A DNA stretch of 64,000 nt from Clarkia xantiana subsp. parviflora. Lineage: Eukaryota > Streptophyta > Magnoliopsida > Myrtales > Onagraceae. Numbering within the stretch: position 1 is the first letter of the stretch; each line of letters starts with the position of its first letter. The DNA is taken from assembly GCA_036873135.1 (NCBI GenBank), contig JAPTYO010000018.1, positions 3,534,001 through 3,598,000 on the forward strand, given 5' to 3'. The notes below the pieces were generated by a model, which was given only the letters and a program-made list of their open reading frames with translations, did not search any database and was not told the origin of the DNA. The position numbers and the translations under genes are program-made. This document shows, one piece after another, positions 55,036 through 64,000 of this stretch.

Positions 55036-58000
55036 TTAGGCATAGTACCTTTTGAGTGCATCTGCATTGATTGGACTAGGGAGGTCTCGACCGTCCATAT
55101 CAGTGATGATCAATGCGCCTCCTTTGAACACCTCTTCGACCACGTAGGGTCCTTCGTATTTGGGCGCGAACTTCCCTCGCGAATCAGGATTGATACGTAG
55201 TACTTTTCGCAGTACCAGGTGCCCTGGTTTGAAATTACGTGGTCGCACCTTCTTGTCAAAGGCCCTAGCCATTCGTTGTTGGTAACATTGCCCATGGCAG
55301 AGTGCCGTGAGCCTCTTTTCATCGATGAGATTCAAGTGATCATATCCTCGTCTGGCCCATTCTGCTTCGTCGAGCCTCGATTCTGCCAGGATCCTTGCTG
55401 AGGGAATCTCCACTTCTACGGGTAGAACTGCTTCAGTTCCGTACACGAGTGAGAACGGAGTTGCCCCGGTCGACGTACGGATCGAAGTTCTGTATGCCAA
55501 CAGTGCCCAAGGTAGCATATTATGCCAATCTTTGGATGTGACTATCATCTTCTCAATGATCTTCTTTATGTTTTTGTTTGCCGCCTCCACCGCACCGTTC
55601 ATCTGAGGACGGTATAGGGACGAGTTTCTGTGTTTGATCTTGAGTTGGCCACACAAATCGTTTATCAGCTTGTTGTTGAGATTCTTGGCATTGTCTATGA
55701 TTATCGTCTCGGGCACCCCGTAACGGGCAACAATGTCTCTTCGTAAGAAACGCTCAAACGCTTTTGCAGTAACTGACGCAAGTGTGACAGCCTCTATCCA
55801 CTTGGTGAAATATTATATTGCCACCAAAATAAACTTGTGGCCGTTAGATGCGTTTGGTGAAATGGGACCGATCACATCGATTCTCCACATTGAAGAAGGC
55901 CACGGAGAAGATATCGGATGCAACTCGTTTGGCGGCGCATGAATCTGACTAGAGTACTCCTGACATAAGTGGCATCGCCGGACGTGCTCGACGCAGTCTG
56001 ACATCAGGGTAGTCCAAAAATAGCCCATCCTCATGATCTTTCTCGCGAGCATGTGACCGCTCATGTGCGGTCCACAGCTTCCTTCATGGACTTCCTCCAT
56101 CAATCGCTTCGCCTCTTCCGAACCTACACATCTCAAAATGGTAGCATCAAAAGATTTTTTATAAAGAACCTCACCACTAAGAAAGTAATTGCATGCCATC
56201 CTGCGGATGGTTTTCCGATCCTTGCTACTTGCACCCTCGAGAAACTCGCCTGACTGCAAGTATCTCTTTATATCAATGAACCAGGGTTCGCCATCTGATT
56301 CTTCAAGTGCGCAACAATATGCAAGACGCTTGTTTACTTCAATCTCGAGAGGCTCTATGAAATTCCCATCTGAGATATTCACCATTGATGCGAGGGTCGC
56401 CAACGCGTCTGCGAATTAGTTTTTACTCCGAGGCATCTGCGTGAATGTTATTTCCTTGAAATTCTCGCTCAACTCTTCGATATGCTAATGATATGGTTGC
56501 AACTTGGGATCTCTTGTTTTCCATTCACCCAAGGTTTGGAGAATGATCAGCATGGAATCTCCATAAACCTCCAGTTCATGTATCTTGAAATCAATTGCCG
56601 CTCGCAACCCGAGAATGCACGCTTCGTATTCCGCCACGTTGTTGGTGCATGGAAAAGTAATCTTTGCCACTACCGGAAAATGTTGACCTTTTGGGGGTAC
56701 GAGTACTGCCCCTACACCACAGCCGGTGGAGTTTGCAGCTCCATCAAAATACATTCTACACATGCTTCCATAGTCTGTCTCTTCTTCCACGTGAAGTATG
56801 TCGCTGTCCGAAAGCTCGTGACTTGCTTGATGATCGTCATCAATGGGAAACTCGGCTAGATGATCAGCAATAGCCTGCCCTTTTATAGAAGTACGAGGAA
56901 TGAACTGTATGTCGTACTCAGCAAGCTGGACCTGCCATTTGGCAACATTCTTCATTAATGCCGGCTTCTCTAGTATGTACTTCAAAGGATTCAGCTTATA
57001 AATGAGGTGTATGGTGTAATACAACGTATACTGTCGAAGTCGTTGCATCACCCATACTAACGCGCAACTTGTCCTTTCAACCTCCGTGTACTTGGCATCT
57101 CCTTCAGTGAACTTCTTGCTGAGGTAATAAATGGCGTGCTCTGTCTGGCCATCTTCATCTAGTTGCCCCAACATGCATCCCAATGAGCCTTTTCGAACCG
57201 CCAGATACAAAATAAGCGGCCGACCCGGAGTGGGTGGGACCAGGACTGGTGAATTGACGGGATATTCTTTGATTGAATCGAAGGCATGCTGACACTCTTC
57301 ATCCCATTCAATCAATGCATTTTTCCGCAGGAGGCGGAACAAAGGTTGACACTTGTTCGTCATATTGGCGATGAACCTCGCGATGTAATTCTAACGTCCG
57401 AGCAAGCTTCTGACCTCCTTGACGGTAGACGGTGCTGGAAGGTCTAGTATCGCCTTGACCTTGTTGGGATCCACTTCTATACCCTTCTTGCTGACTATAA
57501 AGCCCAGCAACTTACCGGATGTTACTCCGAATGTGCATTTTGCTGGATTTAGCCTGAGTTTAAACTTCTTGAGCCGTTCAAAGAGCATCCGCAAGTTGAC
57601 AAGGTGGTCTTCATCTTCGCGGGACTTTGCGATCATATCATCGACGTACACTTCTATCTGCTTATGCATCATATCATGGAACAATGTCACCATTGCTCCC
57701 TGGTAAGTTGCCCCCGCATTCTTGAGTCCGAAAGGCATGACCTTGTAGCAAAACATGCCCCACATCGTGATGAAAGTGGTTTTTGACTTTTCCTCTTCCG
57801 CCATCTTTATTTGATTGTATCCAGAGAACCCATCCATGAATGAGAACATATTGTGCCGCGCCGTGTTATCGACTAACATGTCGATATGAGGGAGTGGAAA
57901 GTTGTCCTTCGGACTAGCCTTGTTGAGATCTCGATAATCAACACAGACTCGAACACAACCATCCTTCTTTGGTACAGGGACAATATTCGTGACCCACTCG

Positions 58001-58224
58001 GAGTAGTTGCACACCTCGAGGAACCCCGCGTTAATCTGCTTGATGATTTCTTCCTTGATCTTGAGGAGTAACTCTGGACTTTGCCGCCTTAAATGCTGTC
58101 TTTTGGGCTTGAACTTCTCAGTATCTATGGGCAGAGTATGTTGCACAATTGCTGTATCTAAACCTGGCATGTCAGAATATGACCAAGCAAAGATCTCCTT
58201 GTACTCGTCTAGTAGCTCGATCAT
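55036..58224 (-). pseudogene. pol: Ogre-like pol: RT, RNase H 1 and 2, integrase (several breaks)
   Basis: RT: 58224-57391 with VDYRDLNKASPKDNFPLPHID, MPFGLKNAGATYQ and YVDD. A stop follows at 57391. RNase H 1 and the second RNase H: 57363-56485 (ILYLAVRKGSLG; MYFDGAANSTGCGVGAVL; NNVAEYEACILGL; EVYGDSMLI). Integrase: zinc finger HEGSCGPHMSGH...CHLCQ and WRIDVIGPI in 56403-55813. The rest (SDNG-equivalent region, NGAVEAANKNIKK, C-terminal KYEGPYVVEEV) is in 55716-55036. Stops or shifts separate the blocks at about 55717-55812, 56404-56484 and 57364-57390. Upstream, 58225-58880 has no coding signal and may be the pro/RT intron known in Ogre elements. Confidence 0.88.
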
Positions 58225-58892
58225 CTGGGCTTTCTGAGAAGGATCAAGAGCTGCCCCAATTTTGAGCTCTCGGGGTTCTTCCTTCGTACCGATATTAACT
58301 ATTTCGGTAGTTTCAGCAGTCGATGGCTTTCTCTCTTCGAATATTTCGAGGATCTCTCTTATTTATATCGGGACACGATCATATCTATATTCCTCTAATA
58401 GAATCACATCGTCATGGTTCTCGTGTTTTCTTGTATTTTTCCTACGGTATGGAAAATAACAGGAATCAATGCGAATTTGACGGGAAATAAACGAAACTGA
58501 GTAAAATTGAAATAAAGGGATTTATTTATATTGATAATATCATGACAATATCCCTATTTCCTATGTGGGGCACATGATCTTGCCGCGCAAAGGAGTACAA
58601 CAGAAACTCATAAATCTTACTCATCGCTAAGCGAAAGAGCATAAACTGGAATCGAAAACCAATTGGTGATTGTTTCTCCTTCAACAAACGGTCGGACATA
58701 AATGCCTGGGGGAACTTCTTCAAGGATGGCTCCAACTGTGGTGTCAGCGATGAATAGTCCGGCTACGGCTTGTTATGCTTCATCTTCATCAGTTCGAATG
58801 ACCTGAGCTGGTCTTAAGAAAGTGACTGACAGTGGCAGAATGTTCATAGGCCTCCACCTTCTAGCGAATCGTCCCCTCTGGAAATCCATCAA
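58225..58892. other. Non-coding gap between protease and RT (possible Ogre intron)
   Basis: No frame in register with pol. Published Ogre elements contain a spliced intron near this position. Splice sites were not firmly placed here. Confidence 0.4.
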
Positions 58893-59929
58893 TTATTGCT
58901 CTCCATGTGCACTTTGATCATCTTCTTGGAACGGGGAATACCCCAGCCCGTATCTGCATACACTTTCCTTCAGTTGGAGTGGACGCGGGATTCCTTGACA
59001 CCTGATACCCAGGCCTTGACCCGGGACGAAATTATTCTTCAACATGAACCTTCCTTCCATGATGTCTGCTTTGCTCAGCGTTGGCTCTCCCCAATCCCTG
59101 ATGACGGAGATTAGCTCAAAGGAATGGTATGCGGGTGGCTCATCTCCACTAGTGTTGATGACAGGGACCGCCGTTTCCTGATAGATGTTGTGATCACCTT
59201 CTCCCTTGATTTCCACAAGGCGGTTGTTGATCACGTACTTCAGCTTCTGGTGTAGGGTGGATGGAACTGCCCCAGCCGTGTGGATCCATAATCATCCCAA
59301 GAGAAGACTGAAAACATTCGGGATATCCATGACCCGGAAAGTGACATCAAAACATTCGGACCAATCTCGAGCTGCAACTCAATCTCTCCATAAAATTCCT
59401 TTCTCGTGCCATCAAAAGCTCGAACTGCCGACTTGCTTGTACGGATATGGGACATGTCAATCATCATTTGCTTGAGTGTGGATAATGGGCAAACATCGAC
59501 TGCAGAGCCCCCGTCGATCATGACCTTCAAAAGCACAAATCTGTTACACTTGCAGACGATGTGAAGGGCTTTCACATGGTTCTGGCCATCGAATCCTAGA
59601 TCATCATCCCCGAAACAAATTTGGTTCGAGAATATGGAGCCAATAACATTTCCCATCTGTTCAGCCGAGGTCTCCTTCGGCACTAACGCTTCCTTGAACA
59701 CATTCATGAGAGCCTCACGGTGACTTTCCGAGCTCAAGAGGAGAGCAAGAAAAGAAATTTGAGCGGGAGTCTTGCGGAGCTGATCAATCACTTTGTTCTC
59801 TCCTTCCTTCATGAATTTCACAAAGTCCACAATTTCTTCATCAGTCACCTTCTTCTTTGGTGATACTTCTACAACCTTATCTTTAGCAACATCCTCCATG
59901 TACGAACGACCCGAACGTGTCATGATCAT
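58893..59929 (-). pseudogene. Ogre-like protease and G-patch-like segment (frameshifted)
   Basis: 59929-59240 holds the aspartic protease with the catalytic motif VMIDGGSAVDVCP and conserved SKSAVRAFDGTRKEF. A frameshift near 59345 moves the end of the domain into the frame of 59234-58893. That block carries KNNFVPGQGLGIRCQGIP and RYGLGYSPF, resembling the glycine-rich G-patch found after protease in some retroviruses and in Ogre-type polyproteins. The two frames were not joined here. Confidence 0.75.
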
Positions 59930-59958
59930 AACATGATCGTCTGGTTTTGCTGCCCCGA

Positions 59959-61665
59959 CTATCCGAGCTTCGTAACTCCAAGGGACCTTCTTGTTGCTTT
60001 CATATTGGAAAGGAGTCGGGCCCGCATCACTAGCGGCAACCTGGCTGACTGTTCAGGAACATAATCAAGTACGAACGGCGTGATTACTGCAATAGCGACA
60101 TCTTCTGACGACTGCTCTTCAAGACAGATCATGTTGATGGATAATGATGAACCAAAATTGTGTTGCGGCAAAGGGTTTGTCTTGACATTAGGAGCAGGGA
60201 TTGGGTTGAGAATAAGGAGCTTGTTTTCAATGAGGTCTTGAATCTTGTGCCTTAGACAGGTGCATTTCTCTATCGAGTGTCCAGCTATTCCCATGTGGAA
60301 CTCGCACCTCGAGTTTGGATCATCGTTGGGTACTTTTGAATCTGGCCTCATGAACTCGGGGCCGATGAGGTTTTGTTCCAACATCTTCTGGTACACCTCA
60401 GCCATTGACACGGGTAAAGGGTTGAAAGCCCTCGTTTCTCTCTGCCTGAAACTAGCTCGATTCGCTTGTCCACCCGTGAAGGAGGGTTGTGGAGCCGGGG
60501 GTACTTGAGTCACTGGCTGAGCCGTGGGGGTTGCCAACTGCATCGGGTAGACTGCGCCTATAGTTGCGTCTTTTGGGAGTGGCTTCTTGGTGCCACTTTT
60601 CTTCAAGCCGTCTCCTTGGTAGCCTTTGAGAGGATCTTCAATCTTCCCCATCCGGATCCCTTGCTCGATCATCTCTCCGAATTTTACTAGGTCGGCAAAA
60701 TTTTCAGAAACATGCCCCAATAAATGGGAGTAGTACGCTCCCTTTAGAGTTCCAATGAACATAGATACTGCTTCTGTATCTTCCAGATGTGGCCGGACTC
60801 TGGCGGCCTTCTCCCTACATGCCTGCATGTAGCTTCTGAATGATTATCCGGCAGTCATCTCCATGCCCTGGAGATCCATGCGGGTCGGAGCAGTGTCCAA
60901 ATTAAACTTGTATTGGCGGACGAAAGCGTTAGCCATTTCCTCCCAGGTTGAGATATCACCGGCCTTCATGTTAACGAACCAAACCAAAGCTGCTCCTTTG
61001 AAGCTCTCCTGGAATGTCTGGATCAAGAACTTCTCGTACCGCTGATAAAGGACCATCTTTGCAAGGTAAATCCACAGGTGGACAATGGGATTTCCGGTGC
61101 CATCAAGTTTTTCGAAATCAGGGACTTTGAACTTATATGGTCTTGACATGTCAGGGAACAAGCATAAGTCGGAATAACCAATGCCCCCGTACTGCTCGAG
61201 TCCGGACAGAGCCTTCATTTTTTCCTCCATTTTCTTCAAGCGGCGATCCTGCTCGGATTCGATGACCGGTGTGAATGCATTTGTGCCGGTTGCACCCCCT
61301 TGGTTTATTTGCGCGTGCACTGCCGTCGGATTCGGAAGGACATATGGCTTTGGTGCGGATTGATCAAGATTGACTAAATTCGGGGGTTGGTCACGAGGAG
61401 GTTCTACCGTGGCCTCGGGAAGCACGGCGGCAGCTGGCGCCGTCAGTCCGGTGTTCGCTACGGGTGTTTTGGAGGAGGCTGGACTTGTGATTTCTGTCAG
61501 CAAGGCCGGGTTCGGGGAGCGGTGAGCTGACTGAGCTTCAAGCAGTGCCATGATGCGTTTCATGCTAGATGACATGGCGGCCATATCATGATGCATCTTT
61601 GCATTGGCTGCCTCGATCTCGGCCATTCGCTTGTCGTGTTGCTCGATCTTCTCAGTGTTTTCCAT
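59959..61665 (-). pseudogene. gag: Ogre-like gag (stop and frameshift)
   Basis: ATG 61665. N-terminal coiled-coil-like part (MENTEKIEQHDKRMAEIEA), Pro/Ala-rich linker, then the retrotransposon gag domain (YQRYEKFLIQTFQESFKGAA, LVWFVNMKAGDISTWEEM). A stop at 60841-60843 interrupts the domain, and the frame continues 60828-59959. The C-terminal part has a CHHC-type knuckle (CEFHMGIAGHSIEKC). A one-base shift near 60010 separates gag from protease. Confidence 0.85.
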
Positions 61666-61756
61666 ATTGGTTGTTAATCTCGTGATTGCCAGTATTAGCT
61701 AAATTTTCCTGCGTTGGAAAAATCGACGATTCAAAATGTGAACACAAAATACCATA

Positions 61757-62544
61757 TGTTGGGATCAAAATGACGTGGCCTCAAACTTCACGGAACGGAC
61801 TTCTAGGCTTCGCCTTGGACGTAGCTCTCTCGAGGACTTGATTTCCTCCGGGAGACTTTTAAGGTCGAGCACCTAAAAATGGGGTGGGGATGGCCCCTGA
61901 TTCCACTCCGAAGCTTAAGTTAGTAATGTATTTGAGAGTGTAATATATAAGTATTCAGAGCAGATTGTTTTTAATTGAAGGAGATAGCCCCCTATTTATA
62001 GGAAGAAGTTTACCGACTTTGTAGAGGCGGCTACTAGCCTCTGATTGGTTGCCTAGGGGCGGCAATCAGCCCTTTGTGATTGGCTGATGAAGCGGTTGTC
62101 AGTCAGCTGGTGACAAGCAGGTCGCCACCTCGTGTTTACTTCGGAGGAAGGTTTTCCTTTTAAGCAGGTGACAAGCAAGTCACCACCTCATGTTTACTTC
62201 GGAGGAAGATTTTCCTTTTAAGCAGGTGACAAGCAGGTCGCCACCTGTCTTTACTTAAGAGGGAAGGTTTCTTCTCGGAGATGGTTGGAAGCAGGTCGCC
62301 GCCTATCTCAGAAGTTTTCCCTAAGTTTTTGTAGTCGACCTTGACCCTTCTCCTCGATTTAGATCCCTCGTTTCTCTGGTTGAACTTATGTCGGCTGATC
62401 TTCGTGATGTAGTCGATTTCCTCGAATAGTGCTTGTCGACATTTTATCTCTACTTTATCAGCACGAACAAGAAAGGTCTTCGACTTATATTTAAAATGTG
62501 CTCGACTTATAAGCTGCGATGTCAGGTTTATTCCTAATCCAACA
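61757..62544 (-). mobile_element. Solo LTR inserted in the Ogre-like element
   Basis: Plus image starts TGTTGGGATC and ends TAATCCAACA (788 bp). Flanks CCATA (61752-61756) and CCATG (62545-62549) form a 5-bp target duplication with one change. A minus-strand TATA box CTATAAATAG at 61992-62001 gives the orientation. No primer site or polypurine tract adjoins, so the interior was lost by LTR-LTR recombination. Confidence 0.78.
62110..62283. repeat. 58-bp tandem repeat in the solo LTR
   Basis: Units start GTGACAAGCAGGTCGCCACC at 62110, 62168 and 62226 (exact 58-bp spacing), with a diverged fourth part. Confidence 0.9.
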
Positions 62545-64000
62545 CCATGCATGATTGTTTTTTAAAAATCTATGTGTCATTCATATCAACATTTTATTCA
62601 TGAAGGAGATAGTTTTAAAAATAATATTCAAACTCTAAAACGCTTTACACGACTACGCATCTCGCCGAGTGCGTCGAGTGCTTGTTCTTTAGTCCTAACG
62701 AATGCAACAGACAAATGTTTTGAAAAAAGTTTCAGTCTTCTTGCTCTTCGTTTGAACTTTTCAAGATCAGCACTTAACCGCGTCTTCTGTCTCTCTTTCA
62801 CTTTAATAGCCCACTGCTGGTGCATGACGGTGGCTCGCGCTTCAGAAAGTTCTCCTTTTAAACGCCTGATTTCTTCTTTGGATCGTGCGCAATCTTGGGC
62901 CCAGGTGGCGCATTGGATTTCGACTCGGGCAGCTAGCGTGTCGTACACGTCTTCATGGGAAGGTGGCGCATCTCGCGGCTTTTGTCCGATAATCTCTGCG
63001 GGGACAATAATCGGATCTTCAACGTTAGTATGAAAGCGGTAGATGTACTCCTTAGTGGCACGATACATCCGCTCTTCTTCTCTGATATCCCCGGGCGGTT
63101 GGATTTTCTCCTCAATTCGATTTTCCCAAATTGCATGTATTCTTTGAGCTGCCTGTTTGAGTGCGGCTTGAGTAACTTTGTTGTCATCCTAGTCAAACAT
63201 CGGGAGAGGTTCCTTTGTGCTAGTTGGTATGCCTTGAAGGCCTCCGAGTTGTCGAACGACTCAGGCAGGGTAGGTGACCGACGAGCTCAAGTGACTAATA
63301 AGAGGAATACCGTTGAAATCTTTACACCTTAAAAATACAGGCTTTGGTGAAACCATCGAGCTACCCATAAAATGTCTTTAGGTAAAAGTTTTGAAAAATG
63401 TTTTTTTCCATTCACGGGTGCTCCATCATTTGTTCACGTGATGAGTATAATCTACCATTCTTGATATAATTTGTTTTCCAATAAGAAAATGAGCTTTGGG
63501 GAAACCAGCACCGATCTCTTTTAGGTGACTTAAAAACCATATTTGCAGTAATGTTGGACTTGCTCTTAATCCTCCTCTCCCTTTAGCTTTTATGAAGTTT
63601 AGAGACGTGATTGTTTCAGCAAGCAACGCCGCTACAAAACTTCTTCCTTCGACCACTTGAAGGACGACGTCAGCTAATGCCTCGTCTATATTGATTTGGG
63701 AGTGGGGGAACAAGAGAGTTCCAAAAAACAACAGGAGATAGGCGTGAGTTGCCCCTCGTATCATTCGGTTATCTTTCATTCTAAAACCAACCCAATTTAT
63801 CAAGCGATTGATAGATAAACCCTGATGTGTGGCCACCATAAGCTCGTCAGCCATCTTCCCTCTGTTGGCCTGTAAGAGTTTAGAAAGCCTTTATTTCTCG
63901 GACGCTTCGAATCTTGGTAAGACGATCCCCTTATTCCATCCCGGGCCTTGTATTAGCTGCGATACTCTTCGAGGGTAGGCGTGAGCTCTATGCCATTGAT
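62545..64000 (-). pseudogene. Ogre-like ORF1 (upstream of gag), broken, runs past the window
   Basis: From right to left: near 63990 the motif LTPTLEEYR typical of Ogre ORF1 proteins; 63854-63426 an open block (GLSINRLINWVGFRMKDNRM, RGATHAYLLLFFGTLLFPH); then 63196-62628 in two frames, a charged coiled-coil tail (RIHAIWENRI, RSKEEIRRLKGELSEARA). Stops and shifts separate the blocks. Function of Ogre ORF1 is not known. Confidence 0.65.

Larger units (their letters stand above)
53646..64000 (-). mobile_element. Ogre-like (Tat clade) retrotransposon interior, minus strand, runs past the window
   Basis: Order from right to left: ORF1, gag, protease, G-patch-like segment, RT, RNase H, second RNase H, integrase, repeats, polypurine tract, 3' LTR. 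An extra ORF before gag, a long gap between protease and RT, and two RNase H domains are Ogre features. The 5' LTR is beyond 64000. Several stops and frameshifts are present. A solo LTR is inserted at 61757-62544. Confidence 0.85.

Noticed and set aside
1..64000. CRISPR-like arrays or bacterial defence systems
   Set aside because: The spaced repeats (5035-5789, 40518-41430, 53812-54275) lack unique spacers of constant length and sit in plant retroelement 3' regions.

Overview
This is nuclear DNA of a flowering plant, made almost entirely of transposable elements. The evidence is Ty3/gypsy Tat-lineage elements with a second RNase H domain, an Ogre-type element, a Ty1/copia element, an En/Spm (CACTA) DNA transposon and a plant-mobile-domain gene fragment. 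The species cannot be fixed from sequence alone. No intact host housekeeping gene, tRNA, rRNA or CRISPR array was seen. Layout: 1-649 is the end of a reverse-oriented LTR whose element lies left of the window. 860-12128 is Tat element 1 (minus strand): two LTRs, a damaged gag, an open 1,296-codon pol, a minisatellite and an antisense spliced accessory gene (aORF). It is bounded by a 108-bp direct repeat instead of a 5-bp target duplication. 12707-18223 is Tat element 2 (plus), very young (one LTR difference in 649 bp), with perfect ATGAT target duplications, but its interior stops inside the second RNase H and joins the 3' LTR exactly at its first base. Elements 1 and 2 both sit in an older sequence that ends at 18899 with an Ogre-like LTR terminus. 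18900-~22130 is a 5'-truncated copia element. ~22100-23371 is a plant-mobile-domain gene fragment (minus) with a repeat-filled intron. ~24350-25670 and ~31240-31600 look like the aORF and minisatellite of an old, decayed minus-strand Tat element, split by a CACTA transposon at 25921-31143 (TSD AAT). 31601-33284 is unassigned. From 33285 to the window end there is a three-level nest. An Ogre-like element (minus, running past 64000) has its 3' LTR at 33285-33867 plus 52775-53645. That LTR is split by Tat element B (33868-52774, TSD CCTGA). The 5' LTR of B is split by Tat element A (34162-42368, TSD GTCGG). The Ogre interior (53646-64000) holds a polypurine tract, 3' repeats, integrase, two RNase H domains, RT, a G-patch-like segment, protease, gag and an upstream ORF1, with a solo LTR (61757-62544) inserted between ORF1 and gag. 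In the Tat elements one long gag-pro-pol frame encodes capsid, zinc knuckle, an Arg/Ser-rich stretch, protease, RT, two RNase H domains and integrase. The aORF lies downstream on the opposite strand with its own TATA box. All copies except the pol of element 1 carry obvious breaks. LTR divergence counted by eye (A about 0.8%, B about 2.2%, element 1 about 3%, element 2 about 0.15%) agrees with the nesting order of A inside B.
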